From positions 62,001-126,000 of the forward strand of contig JAWLAO010000007.1 in the NCBI GenBank assembly GCA_041395445.1: 64,000 nt of DNA, read 5' to 3'. Shown here in pieces: positions 46,881 to 56,055 of the stretch. A program made the position numbers and the translations under genes. Position 1 is the first letter of the stretch. Each line of letters starts with the position of its first letter. Below the pieces are notes generated by a model. That model worked only from the letters and a program-made list of their open reading frames with translations. It was not told the origin of the DNA and ran no database searches. The stretch is from Gammaproteobacteria bacterium (lineage in GTDB: Bacteria; Pseudomonadota; Gammaproteobacteria; Xanthomonadales; Marinicellaceae).

Positions 46881-48449
46881 ATGACAAGCACCCAACAACG
46901 CGCCGCCCTGCAACGCCAGATCTGGGCCATTGCCAACGATGTACGCGGTGCTGTCGATGGCTGGGATTTTAAACAATACGTATTGGGTACGCTGTTTTAC
47001 CGCTTTATCAGCGAAAACTTTGCCGCCTACATTGAAGGCGGGGATGACAGCGTTAACTACGCCGAATTGCCCGATAGCGTGATCACGCCCGACATCAAAG
47101 ACGATGCCATCAAAACAAAGGGCTATTTTATTTACCCCAGCCAGTTGTTCGTAAACGTTGCCAAAAATGCCAATACCAACGAAAGCCTGAATACCGATCT
47201 GGCGGCCATCTTTGCGGCTATCGAAGCCTCGGCCAGTGGTTACCCTTCCGAGCAGGATATTAAAGGCCTGTTTGCCGATTTTGATACCACTAGCAACCGC
47301 CTAGGCAATACCGTAAAAGACAAAAACAAGCGCCTGTCCGATGTAATCAAAGGCGTAGCAGGGCTGGAATTCGGCGACTTTGAAGGCAGTCATATTGATC
47401 TATTTGGTGATGCCTACGAGTTTTTGATCTCCAACTATGCTGCCAATGCCGGTAAATCCGGTGGTGAATTTTTTACCCCGCAGCATGTCTCCAAACTCAT
47501 TGCCCAGCTGGCGATGCATAAGCAAGAAAAGGTTAACAAAATCTTCGATCCTGCTTGCGGTTCCGGTTCACTGCTTCTGCAAGCCAAAAAGCATTTTGAC
47601 GCGCACGTAATTGAAGAGGGCTTCTTTGGCCAGGAAATCAACCACACCACATTCAACCTGGCGCGGATGAACATGTTTTTGCACAACATCAACTACGACA
47701 AGTTCAATATTCAGCTGGGCAACACGCTGATAGCCCCGTACTTTGGCGACGACAAACCCTTCGATGCCATCGTCTCCAACCCGCCTTACTCGGTAAAATG
47801 GATCGGCTCAGACGACCCGACCTTGATTAATGACGAACGCTTTGCCCCCGCCGGCGTGCTTGCCCCAAAATCCAAAGCCGACTTTGCTTTTGTGCTGCAT
47901 GCGCTCAGTTACCTATCGAGCAAAGGCCGCGCGGCGATTGTCTGCTTCCCCGGTATTTTTTATCGCGGCGGCGCTGAGCAGAAAATCAGAAAGTACCTGG
48001 TGGACAATAACTATGTGGAAACGGTGATATCGCTGGCACCCAACCTGTTCTTTGGTACCACCATTGCCGTGAATATTCTGGTGCTGAGCAAGCACAAGAC
48101 GGATACCCACACCCAGTTCATCGACGCCAGCGCCCTGTTCAAGAAGGAAACCAACAACAACGTACTAACTGACAATGATGACGAGGAAAATCCGGGGCAT
48201 ATACAGCAGATCATGCAGGCCTTCGACAGCAAGGCCACTATCGACCACTTCGCCCGCTCGGTGCCGTTCGAGGAAATCGCCGCCAACGACTACAACCTGT
48301 CGGTCAGCAGTTATGTGGAAGCCAAAGACACCCGCGAAGTGGTGGATATTGGTGAGCTCAATGCCGAGCTGAAAATCACCGTCGCCAGAATTACCCAGCT
48401 GCGCCAAGACATTGATGCGATTGTGAGCGAGATCGAAGGGAGCGAATAA
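46881..48449 (+). CDS. hsdM: Type I restriction-modification system DNA methyltransferase
   Basis: A 522-residue N6-adenine methyltransferase. The N-terminal helical domain (RQIWAIANDVRGAVDGWDFK) is followed by the SAM-binding FDPACGSGSLLLQA at about residues 222-235 and the catalytic NPPYSVKW near 300. GC content and codon choice (GCC, CTG, CGC) are far above the surrounding genes, which points to recent transfer of the whole island. It pairs with HsdS to protect the host's DNA and forms the core of the restriction complex with HsdR. Confidence 0.97.
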   Translation: MTSTQQRAALQRQIWAIANDVRGAVDGWDFKQYVLGTLFYRFISENFAAYIEGGDDSVNYAELPDSVITPDIKDDAIKTKGYFIYPSQLFVNVAKNANTNESLNTDLAAIFAAIEASASGYPSEQDIKGLFADFDTTSNRLGNTVKDKNKRLSDVIKGVAGLEFGDFEGSHIDLFGDAYEFLISNYAANAGKSGGEFFTPQHVSKLIAQLAMHKQEKVNKIFDPACGSGSLLLQAKKHFDAHVIEEGFFGQEINHTTFNLARMNMFLHNINYDKFNIQLGNTLIAPYFGDDKPFDAIVSNPPYSVKWIGSDDPTLINDERFAPAGVLAPKSKADFAFVLHALSYLSSKGRAAIVCFPGIFYRGGAEQKIRKYLVDNNYVETVISLAPNLFFGTTIAVNILVLSKHKTDTHTQFIDASALFKKETNNNVLTDNDDEENPGHIQQIMQAFDSKATIDHFARSVPFEEIAANDYNLSVSSYVEAKDTREVVDIGELNAELKITVARITQLRQDIDAIVSEIEGSE

Positions 48450-48459
48450 GGAAGGAGCC

Positions 48460-49497
48460 ATGAGCAAAACAACCAAACATTCCCCCACCATACGCTCGTC
48501 TGCTGCTGAATATCTCACCTTTGTGGCTGCCAGCGGCGAAGGCGGTGTTGAAGCAATTTATGTGGATGAAGATGTCTGGCTCAGCCAGAGGATGATGGCG
48601 GTTCTGTATGATGTGAACGTACGAACCATCAACGAACACCTGAAAAAAATCTTCACTGACAATGAGTTACAGGAAGATGCAGTTATCCGGAAATTCCGGA
48701 TAACTGCCACCGACGGTAAAACCTACAACACCCAGCACTACAACCTCTCGGCCATCATCGCCGTGGGCTACAAGGTAAACTCCGAGCGAGCCGTACAGTT
48801 TCGCAAATGGGCGACCCATATTGTTAAGGAATACACCATCAAAGCCTATGTGATGGATGACGAGCGCCTGAAAAATGACGGCTCTATTCTTGGCAAAAAA
48901 TACTTTGAAGAACAGCTGCAACGTATTCGTGAAATACGCCTGAGCGAGCGCAAGTTCTACCAGAAAATTACCGACATCTACGCCACTGCCATTGACTACG
49001 ATGTCACCGCAACCGCCACCCAACGCTTTTTTGCCACCGTGCAAAACAAACTGCACTGGGCTATCCACGGCCAAACCGCCGCAGAGGTGGTTTACAACCG
49101 CGCCGATGCCGACAAAAAAAATATGGGGTTAACCACATGGAAAGACGCCCCGCAAGGCAAGATTCAGAAGTTTGATGTCACTGTAGCCAAAAATTATTTA
49201 ACCGAAAACGAAATGGCGCAGCTCTCAAGATTGGTGAACGCCTACCTCGATATTGCCGAAGATATGGCACAGCGAAACATACCCATGACCATGGCCGACT
49301 GGGAAGAAAGGCTCAACCGCTTTATTACCGCCACCGACCGCGACATTTTGCAAGACGCCGGCAAAGTTACCGCGGAAATTGCCAAAGCCCGCGCCGAAAG
49401 CGAATTTGAAAAATACCGCATTGTGCAGGATCGCCTTTACCAATCCGATTTTGATAAATTGGTGAACCAGCTTTCTGAAAATGGGGATGATGCATGA
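48460..49497 (+). CDS. RhuM family protein within the RM operon
   Basis: A 345-residue protein of the RhuM family. The N-terminal EAIYVDEDVWLSQRMMAVLY and VNVRTINEHLKKIFTDNEL resemble a DNA-binding start. YNLSAIIAVGYKVNSERAVQ is the conserved core, and the C-terminal half is mainly helical. RhuM genes often sit inside type I RM operons, between hsdM and hsdS or beside hsdR, but their role there is not established. Codon use matches the island. Its stop overlaps the hsdS start (ATGA). Confidence 0.9.
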   Translation: MSKTTKHSPTIRSSAAEYLTFVAASGEGGVEAIYVDEDVWLSQRMMAVLYDVNVRTINEHLKKIFTDNELQEDAVIRKFRITATDGKTYNTQHYNLSAIIAVGYKVNSERAVQFRKWATHIVKEYTIKAYVMDDERLKNDGSILGKKYFEEQLQRIREIRLSERKFYQKITDIYATAIDYDVTATATQRFFATVQNKLHWAIHGQTAAEVVYNRADADKKNMGLTTWKDAPQGKIQKFDVTVAKNYLTENEMAQLSRLVNAYLDIAEDMAQRNIPMTMADWEERLNRFITATDRDILQDAGKVTAEIAKARAESEFEKYRIVQDRLYQSDFDKLVNQLSENGDDA

Positions 49498-50258
49498 GCG
49501 GCGTGAGTTTTCACCCTAAAGGGCACATGATGGAGAAGCTGCTGGATGGGGTTGAGGTGGAGTGGAAAGCTCTAGGAGAAGTGTGCGACTTCAAAAATGG
49601 ATTCGCGTTTAAGAGTAGTTTGTTTAAAGAAGCTGGCTTACCGATTGTTAGAATTACCAATGTGGATGGAAAAAACATCTCCTTGGCCGACGTAAAGTAT
49701 TTTGATCCGTCGGACTATAAGGAAAATACAGCTTCTTATGAAGTTAACAAAGGCGATATTTTAATTGCCATGTCTGGAGCGACTACCGGAAAAATTGGCT
49801 TTTACGCTCATGAACATCCCGCCTACCTGAATCAACGAGTAGGAAAATTTTTACCCAAACCAAAAATTCTCAACAATCGGTATTTATATCACTATCTTCT
49901 TTCAAAAGTTGAGCAGATTTATGTGATTGCGGGTGGCGGTGCACAGCCAAACCTTAGTTCAAATGCACTAATGGCAAAGATTCAAATCCCCATCCCCTGC
50001 CCAGACAACCCAAAAAAATCGCTGGAAATCCAGGCCGCTTTCGTGCGTATTCTGGACGCATTTACCGCCATGACCGCCGAGCTGACCGCCGAGCTGACCG
50101 CCGAGCTTAACCTGCGCAAAAAACAATACAACCACTACCGCGACCAGTTGTTGAGTTTTGCATTCCCCTCCTCTGGAGGGGTGCCCGAAGGGCGGGTGGT
50201 CAAGAAGTGGAGTGGAGGACGTTGGGGAAGTGGCAGAGTATTCAAAAATGCGCATTAG
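49494..50258 (+). CDS. hsdS: HsdS specificity subunit, N-terminal half (frameshifted)
   Basis: 254 residues with one target-recognition domain (EWKALGEVCDFKNGFAFKSS ... GGGAQPNLSSNALMAKIQIP) and one conserved helix (LEIQAAFVRILDAFTAM ... LRKKQYNHYRDQLLSF). Between them is TAEL three times in a row, from a 12-base repeat at 50073-50108. After LLSF the frame runs into a palindrome-rich stretch (50165-50193) and then a stop. The second half of HsdS continues in another frame. The first TRD here is AT-richer than its surroundings, as is common for swapped recognition domains. It could act as a half-subunit that dimerises. Confidence 0.85.
   Translation: MSGVSFHPKGHMMEKLLDGVEVEWKALGEVCDFKNGFAFKSSLFKEAGLPIVRITNVDGKNISLADVKYFDPSDYKENTASYEVNKGDILIAMSGATTGKIGFYAHEHPAYLNQRVGKFLPKPKILNNRYLYHYLLSKVEQIYVIAGGGAQPNLSSNALMAKIQIPIPCPDNPKKSLEIQAAFVRILDAFTAMTAELTAELTAELNLRKKQYNHYRDQLLSFAFPSSGGVPEGRVVKKWSGGRWGSGRVFKNAH
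50073..50108 (+). repeat. Three tandem 12-base repeats encoding TAEL in hsdS
   Basis: ACCGCCGAGCTG, ACCGCCGAGCTG, ACCGCCGAGCTT. In EcoR124 and its relatives, two or three copies of TAEL at this place set the spacer length of the recognition sequence (six or seven bases). Three copies here correspond to the longer-spacer form. Confidence 0.9.
50165..50193. repeat. Double palindrome inserted between the two halves of hsdS
   Basis: CCCCTCC-TCT-GGAGGGG (50165-50181), followed at once by GCCC-GAA-GGGC (50183-50193): two hairpins back to back. This is not seen in normal HsdS genes. It resembles a short REP-like insertion rather than coding sequence. Confidence 0.6.
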
Positions 50259-50787
50259 CTCTGAACAGCTTAATAAAACGAATTATGTAGGTGTTGACAA
50301 TCTTCTACAAAATCGAGCAGGAAAAATAGACTCTAATCATGTTCCAACCTCTGGAAACTCAACAGAGTTTTGTGATGGAGATATTCTAATTGGGAATATT
50401 CGCCCTTACTTGAAAAAGATTTGGCGTGCAGATTGTAGAGGTGGAACAAATGGTGATGTACTCGTGGTACACCCAACGAGCGGAGCCGTAAGTTCCCAAT
50501 ATTTATATCAAGTTTTAGCTGACGATAAATTCTTCGAATTTAATATGCAGCATGCTAAAGGCGCAAAGATGCCGCGTGGAAACAAACCTAAAATAATGGA
50601 ATATAAAATTCCAGTTCCCTCGCCAGAAGAACAAGCCCGCATCGTCGCCATTCTCGACAAATTCGACGCGCTCACCCACTCCCTCACCGAAGGTCTACCC
50701 CGCGAAATCGAACTGCGCCAGAAGCAATACGAATACTACCGCGATTTGCTGTTGAGCTTCCCTAAACCAGAAGCCGCCGCCGCTTAA
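50212..50787 (+). CDS. hsdS: HsdS specificity subunit, C-terminal half
   Basis: The second half of the specificity subunit. The second recognition domain begins GEVAEYSKMRISSEQLNK and contains GDILIGNIRPYLKKIWRAD and AKGAKMPRGNKPKIMEYKIP. It ends in the second conserved helix (EEQARIVAILDKFDALTHSL ... LRQKQYEYYRDLLLSF). The frame is open from 50158. A GTG at 50212 is the last reasonable start, since it precedes the first conserved residue. One more G in GTTGGGGAAG at 50221 would restore VEWRTLGEVAEYSK in the preceding in-register frame. So the split is a single-base event plus the inserted palindrome. Confidence 0.8.
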   Translation: MEDVGEVAEYSKMRISSEQLNKTNYVGVDNLLQNRAGKIDSNHVPTSGNSTEFCDGDILIGNIRPYLKKIWRADCRGGTNGDVLVVHPTSGAVSSQYLYQVLADDKFFEFNMQHAKGAKMPRGNKPKIMEYKIPVPSPEEQARIVAILDKFDALTHSLTEGLPREIELRQKQYEYYRDLLLSFPKPEAAAA

Positions 50788-50855
50788 GATGAACAAGATG
50801 CTGATGGTCATAACCAAACAACAAAGAGACACTACACAGGTGTCAAGGAATACCT

Positions 50856-53800
50856 ATGACAGAATATAAAGCCATCGCTGAATCTAAAAACTTCATCGTA
50901 CTCGATAAGTACAGCAAGGAATGGCAGGTAGCTGAGACGTACCAAAGCGAAGATGCTTTAGAGCGCGAGCTGATTCAGGATTTGGTCAATCAAGGTTATG
51001 AATACCTACCTGCGCTGATTAACCCGGAAGCCATGCTTGCCAATGTTCGTGTGCAATTACAGGCACTTAATAACGTCGAGTTTTTAGAGGGCGAGTGGCA
51101 GCGCTTTGTCGAGACCTATCTGGATAAGCCCAGCGACACCATTGTTGATAAAACTCGAAAGATTCACGATGACTATATCCACGATTTTGTGTTTGACGAT
51201 GGCCGCATTCAAAATATTTATCTGTTAGATAAAAAGAATATTACACGCAACAAGGCGCAGGTGATCAAGCAGTTTGAGCAAACAGGTAGCCATGCCAATC
51301 GCTACGATGTCACCATTCTGGTAAATGGCCTACCGCTAGTACAAATTGAGCTGAAAAAGCGCGGCGTGGCGATTCGTGAAGCCTTTAATCAGGTTCATCG
51401 TTACAGCAAAGAGAGCTTTAACAGCGAGCATTCGCTGTATAAGTACTTGCAGCTGTTTGTTATTTCTAACGGTAGCGATAGCCGCTATTTTGCCAACACG
51501 ACGAAGCGCAATAAAAACAGCTTCGACTTCACAATGAATTGGGCGAAGGCCGATAACAGTCTGATTAAAGACCTAAAAGACTTTACCGCTACCTTCTTTC
51601 AGAAAAATACTTTGCTGAATGTACTACTACATTATTCGGTGTTTGATGTTAGCGACACGCTGCTGGTCATGCGCCCCTATCAGATAGCGGCCACCGAGCG
51701 CATTTTGTGGAAGGTGAAAAGTTCGTTTGAAGCGAAAAACTGGAGCAAGCCAGAGAGCGGCGGCTATATCTGGCATACCACAGGCTCTGGCAAGACCTTA
51801 ACCAGCTTTAAAGCGGCACGGCTGGCCACAGAACTTGAATTTATCGACAAGGTTTTCTTTGTGGTCGACCGCAAAGACCTCGATTATCAGACCATGAAGG
51901 AATACCAGCGCTTTTCACCCGACAGCGTGAATGGTTCCGATAGCACCGCTGGCCTCAAACGCAATCTGGATAAAGACGATAACAAAATCATCGTCACCAC
52001 GATTCAAAAGCTCAACAACCTGATGAAGAGCGAAGGTGATCTGGCTATTTATAACAAGCAGGTGGTGTTTATCTTCGATGAATGCCATCGCAGCCAGTTT
52101 GGTGAGGCGCAGAAGAACCTGAATAAGAAATTCAAACGCTTCTACCAGTTCGGTTTTACCGGTACGCCAATCTTTCCGCAAAACGCCTTGGGTGCTGAAA
52201 CCACCGCCAGCGTGTTTGGTCGGGAATTGCATTCTTATGTAATCACTGATGCCATCCGCGATGAGAAGGTGCTCAAGTTCAAGGTAGACTACAACGATGT
52301 ACGCCCTAAGTTTAAGGAAATAGAAACCGAGCAGGACGAGGAAAGGCTGAGTGCCCTCGAAAACAAACAGGCCTTGCTACACCCAGAGCGTATCCGGGAA
52401 ATCTCCCAATACATTCTGAATAATTACCGCCAGAAGACCCATCGTCTGCAAGCGAATGCGAAGGGCTTTAATGCCATGTTTGCGGTCAGTAGTGTTGATG
52501 CAGCGAAAGCGTACTATGAAACCTTTAAAACATTGCAGGCCGAGGCCGAAAATGGACCTACAAGTAAACCTCTGCGTATTGCGACTATCTTCTCATTTGC
52601 TGCCAATGAAGAGCAGGACGCAATTGGTGATATTTTAGATGAGAGTTTTGAAGTCAGTTCCATGAACAGCAGCGCAAAAGAGTTTTTGAGCGCCGCGATT
52701 AACGATTACAACGCCATGTTTAAATCTAACTATGGCGTGGACAGTAATGGTTTCCAGAACTACTACCGCAATTTGGCCAAGCGGGTAAAGTCCAAGGAAA
52801 TTGATTTACTGATTGTGGTAGGTATGTTCCTGACCGGTTTCGACGCGCCAACGCTTAACACCTTGTTTGTGGATAAAAACCTGCGTTATCACGGCTTGAT
52901 GCAAGCCTACTCACGCACCAATCGTATTTATGATGCCACCAAGACCTTTGGCAATATCGTGACCTTCCGTGATTTAGAGCGGGCTACAGTTGATGCAATT
53001 ACCTTGTTTGGCGATAAAAACACCAAAAACGTGGTGTTGGAAAAGAGTTACAAGGAATATATGGAGGGCTTTACCGATGTAGTCACTGGTGAAGCGCGGC
53101 GTGGTTTTGTGGAGGTAGTCAGCGAGCTGGAGCAACGCTTTCCTGATCCGGCAAATATTGAAAAAGAGTCTGACAAGAAAGCTTTTGCCAAACTATTTGG
53201 TGAATACCTGCGGGTTGAAAACATCCTGCAAAACTACGATGAATTCGCCAGTTTGAAGGCACTACAGAGCGTAGACATGAGCGACCCGGAGGCGATAGAA
53301 GCATTTAAAGCCGAGCACTATCTGGATGATGAAAAACTGGCAGAGCTACAAACCATAAGCCTGCCTGCCGAGCGCAAGGTTCAGGATTATCGCTCGACCT
53401 ACAACGACATCCGAGATTGGCAGCGCCGGCAAAAATCAGCCGAGGACAAAGAGCAATCCACTATCGACTGGGATGATGTGGTCTTCGAGGTCGATTTGCT
53501 CAAGTCTCAGGAAATCAACCTCGATTACATTCTGGAGCTGATTTTCGAGCACAACAAAAAGAACAAGAGCAAAGTGGATCTGGTGGACGAAGTGCGTCGC
53601 GTGATTCGCGCCAGCCTGGGCAACCGTGCTAAAGAAAGTCTTGTGGTCGATTTTATCAATCAGACTGACCTCGACAATATAGGCGATAAAGCCAGTGTGA
53701 TCGAAGTCTTTTTTGCATTCGCCCAAGCAGAACAACAACGTGAAGCTGAAGAGCTAATCAGTGCAGAAAGTCTTAATGCTGAAGAAGCCAGACGTTATAT

Positions 53801-53969
53801 CGGCGCTTCTCTTAGGCGAGAATATGCAAGTGACAGCGGTAAGGATTTGAATGATATTTTGCCTAAGATGAGCCCATTGAATCCTCAACACTTAATTAAA
53901 AAGCAAAATGTGTTTCAAAAGATCTCTGCTTTTGTCGAAAAGTTTAAGGGCGTAGGTGGAAAAATTTAG
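50856..53969 (+). CDS. hsdR: Type I restriction enzyme endonuclease subunit
   Basis: A 1037-residue protein of EcoR124 type. The nuclease residues sit at D151 (RYDVTIL), E165 and K167 (IELKK), the same numbering as EcoR124 HsdR. The helicase has Walker A HTTGSGKTLTSFKAA near 306-320, DECHRSQFG (408) and FTGTPIF. It cuts unmethylated DNA after translocating it. The gene is complete, GC-rich like hsdM, and starts 68 bases after hsdS, so restriction activity depends on whether the split HsdS still works. Confidence 0.97.
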   Translation: MTEYKAIAESKNFIVLDKYSKEWQVAETYQSEDALERELIQDLVNQGYEYLPALINPEAMLANVRVQLQALNNVEFLEGEWQRFVETYLDKPSDTIVDKTRKIHDDYIHDFVFDDGRIQNIYLLDKKNITRNKAQVIKQFEQTGSHANRYDVTILVNGLPLVQIELKKRGVAIREAFNQVHRYSKESFNSEHSLYKYLQLFVISNGSDSRYFANTTKRNKNSFDFTMNWAKADNSLIKDLKDFTATFFQKNTLLNVLLHYSVFDVSDTLLVMRPYQIAATERILWKVKSSFEAKNWSKPESGGYIWHTTGSGKTLTSFKAARLATELEFIDKVFFVVDRKDLDYQTMKEYQRFSPDSVNGSDSTAGLKRNLDKDDNKIIVTTIQKLNNLMKSEGDLAIYNKQVVFIFDECHRSQFGEAQKNLNKKFKRFYQFGFTGTPIFPQNALGAETTASVFGRELHSYVITDAIRDEKVLKFKVDYNDVRPKFKEIETEQDEERLSALENKQALLHPERIREISQYILNNYRQKTHRLQANAKGFNAMFAVSSVDAAKAYYETFKTLQAEAENGPTSKPLRIATIFSFAANEEQDAIGDILDESFEVSSMNSSAKEFLSAAINDYNAMFKSNYGVDSNGFQNYYRNLAKRVKSKEIDLLIVVGMFLTGFDAPTLNTLFVDKNLRYHGLMQAYSRTNRIYDATKTFGNIVTFRDLERATVDAITLFGDKNTKNVVLEKSYKEYMEGFTDVVTGEARRGFVEVVSELEQRFPDPANIEKESDKKAFAKLFGEYLRVENILQNYDEFASLKALQSVDMSDPEAIEAFKAEHYLDDEKLAELQTISLPAERKVQDYRSTYNDIRDWQRRQKSAEDKEQSTIDWDDVVFEVDLLKSQEINLDYILELIFEHNKKNKSKVDLVDEVRRVIRASLGNRAKESLVVDFINQTDLDNIGDKASVIEVFFAFAQAEQQREAEELISAESLNAEEARRYIGASLRREYASDSGKDLNDILPKMSPLNPQHLIKKQNVFQKISAFVEKFKGVGGKI

Positions 53970-54006
53970 CAAGCATTTAAAACTAACCATCTGAGGGAAG
54001 ATTAGC

Positions 54007-55209
54007 TTAAAACAACAAATACTCGCTAAACTTCCCACGCATACAATGATTGGAGGACATGGATGATGAATAAGCTCCAGCGTTGATGATTGCAATATGC
54101 GTCATATCATCGGATACTGTAAACTCCAAATTTTCATACCAGACATCCAGAGCTTCGTTAATATTGCCGACAATGCTGAGTTTTTGAGTGATTCCGTTGG
54201 TTGACATTGCTACAGGAAGAAAAGGCATGTCGTAATAAGCCGGTTCCGGAGCCAGATTGAATCCGGCATTGACACCGAGAAAAAGTTTGTCCTTTTTGTA
54301 TTCCAGATAAGTGGTTTCCAATAGCAATAATCCGGCATCCTTGGCAATGTATTCACCCGGTTCAACAGCCAAAGTGATATCAAATTGACCCAGGTTTTTA
54401 TGAATAGTGGCTGCCCATTTGTTTAAATCGAGTGATTTTTCGGTTTCAGTATGAGGAACGCCCAAACCTCCACCAATATTTATCATATCCAAGTCCGGTA
54501 ATTGTTCAATAAACCAATGGCTGGCTTTTAGCACGTTGGATAATTGTTCCAGTTCGGCATCGAGATAACCGCAACCGGTGTGGAAATGTAGTCGAGTGAT
54601 TTTAAGCCCATGTTTTTTGGCAATTTGCAGAGCTTTTTCAAATTGTTCCCGATAGATTCCGAATTTGGTGATATTTTCACCGCAGTATTGCAGTTTTTCA
54701 TTATTGGTACGGCAAATTCCGATGGCTGGATTGATACGAATACCAATCTCGCTATTCGGCTTTAGTTGTCCCCAACTATCAATGCTGTGCAAGCTGTCGC
54801 AATTCATCAGGAGTCCTGATTTCATTGATAATGATTGCAAGTCCGCTTTGGATAAACTGCTTCCTGTATAAGAAATTTCATTGGCACCAAAACCACAAGA
54901 AATTGCTAAATCGGCTTCTGCCGGAGAACAAGCATCAATTCCGCAAAGCCCTGATGTTTTTAAAAATGTCAGCAAAGGAGCAAAACGATTCGCTTTCATT
55001 GCGTAAAAGATTTTGTGCTTGTTTTTAAAACCATTCTCGTTAAGAGCTGATTTCAGCCTTTGCAGATTATTGATGACTCTTTTGGAATTGTAAATAAAAC
55101 AGGGTGTTTCCAGTTGGTTTGCCAGTTGCTGAACTTGTCTCTCAGCAAATTGCAAGTTGTTGTTGTGATAGTGCAGGTCATTTCTTTCCCACCATTGCAT
55201 GGATTTCAT
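54007..55209 (-). CDS. Diaminopimelate-decarboxylase-like PLP enzyme with altered active site
   Basis: A 400-residue fold-type III PLP enzyme. PLP lysine is in IFYAMKANR, HFHTGCG and INIGGGLGVP hold the cofactor, and the C-terminal NAGAYSSSMSSN is the usual closing block. Key substrate-site residues differ from true LysA. EPGR reads EPGE (AVEPGEYIAKDAG). The CESGD motif reads NEALD (VGNINEALDVW), so the catalytic cysteine is replaced by asparagine. It therefore probably decarboxylates another amino acid or has another role. The start lies two bases after the stop of a SET-domain gene, so the two form an operon. Confidence 0.78.
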   Translation of the reverse strand: MKSMQWWERNDLHYHNNNLQFAERQVQQLANQLETPCFIYNSKRVINNLQRLKSALNENGFKNKHKIFYAMKANRFAPLLTFLKTSGLCGIDACSPAEADLAISCGFGANEISYTGSSLSKADLQSLSMKSGLLMNCDSLHSIDSWGQLKPNSEIGIRINPAIGICRTNNEKLQYCGENITKFGIYREQFEKALQIAKKHGLKITRLHFHTGCGYLDAELEQLSNVLKASHWFIEQLPDLDMINIGGGLGVPHTETEKSLDLNKWAATIHKNLGQFDITLAVEPGEYIAKDAGLLLLETTYLEYKKDKLFLGVNAGFNLAPEPAYYDMPFLPVAMSTNGITQKLSIVGNINEALDVWYENLEFTVSDDMTHIAIINAGAYSSSMSSNHCMRGKFSEYLLF

Positions 55210-55211
55210 AG

Positions 55212-55682
55212 CTAGGGTCCGCTCAGTTTTTTCAAGGATGATAAGGTTTCATTCGTCAAAGGCATCTCTTTTCTGCCAAGAATTAAACCACGACAGTTGG
55301 CTGAACCACAGGAACAATGAAACTGTTTGTAAAGAACATCTTCAGTACTCGCATAATCCATATACAAAAAACTATTCGCTTTGATTTGGCGTAAGGCTCT
55401 TACAGTGCGGTTTTTCATATCGACAATGACATTCGGATTGCAGGAATGCAGCAGATATCCGACAAAGTATAAATCCAACAAGTGATTGGTTTCATCAATT
55501 TGTAAAGTGTGTTGAGTGATTTCTTGAGTTACTTCCCCATGTATTTTGGCTAGTAATTCTCCTTTTTTAAAAGGTTTATAACAAAATACTCCTTTGCCTT
55601 CGATACCATTTTTATCAACGACTTTAAAGTCTTTTGCTTGTGGAAACCATGGGTCGTCTCCGTATTCTTTAGGATATAACAT
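55212..55682 (-). CDS. SET domain protein
   Basis: A 156-residue protein with all SET parts in order. These are GIEGKGVFCYKPFKKGELL (SAM site start), LYFVGYLLHSCNPNVIVD (the NHxxxPN-type pseudoknot, here HSCNPN), FLYMDYASTED and the post-SET CSCGSANCRG with cysteines for zinc. It would methylate lysine. It is compact and free-standing, like bacterial SET proteins found outside Chlamydia. The following gene, two bases away, is a lysine-like decarboxylase homologue, which hints at a shared pathway; the substrate is unknown. Confidence 0.85.
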   Translation of the reverse strand: MLYPKEYGDDPWFPQAKDFKVVDKNGIEGKGVFCYKPFKKGELLAKIHGEVTQEITQHTLQIDETNHLLDLYFVGYLLHSCNPNVIVDMKNRTVRALRQIKANSFLYMDYASTEDVLYKQFHCSCGSANCRGLILGRKEMPLTNETLSSLKKLSGP

Positions 55683-56055
55683 GATGTTTTCTCATAAAAT
55701 GTTAGTAAAAATACCCTTTCTGTGAATTGGAATTATTTCAGCCAAATCAATTTCGCCTTATACTCTTAAAAAAAAAATAATTAAAGTAAAATTTCATCTG
55801 CGATATCATTTTATTTACAATTTTTTTGCGTATTTTTTGGCAAGAAAAAGCTTTAAAAAACTAATGATTTAACATGTTGATTTTAAATGGATTTAATTAA
55901 TAGAAGATAATGGAGTAAAATCAAGGTTGCAACCTCGAAATTTTATGTGATAGAAAATGTCACAGCTTCAAAATCAGTAGATTTTTATTATAAATACAGG
56001 AAGTATTTTGAAAATCAAATTATAATATCGGCTTTATAAATTTTAAATTGAAAAT
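55683..56055. other. AT-rich gap between the SET gene and the IscA gene
   Basis: About 370 bases, very AT-rich, without credible genes in either direction. It must contain the divergent promoters of the SET and IscA-type genes. I see no strong terminator, clear operator or RNA gene in it. Confidence 0.6.

Noticed and set aside
47435..49443. Long open frames on the minus strand of hsdM and rhuM
   Set aside because: They are antisense to clear genes; GC-rich sequence makes such frames common.
54007..55209. Naming this gene lysA
   Set aside because: The fold fits, but the residues that bind substrate and perform catalysis in diaminopimelate decarboxylase (EPGR, CESGD) are changed, so the name would mislead.
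55212..55682. Eukaryotic contamination because of the SET domain
   Set aside because: The gene is short, intron-free, in an operon with a bacterial-type gene and has matching base composition; free-standing SET proteins are known in bacteria.
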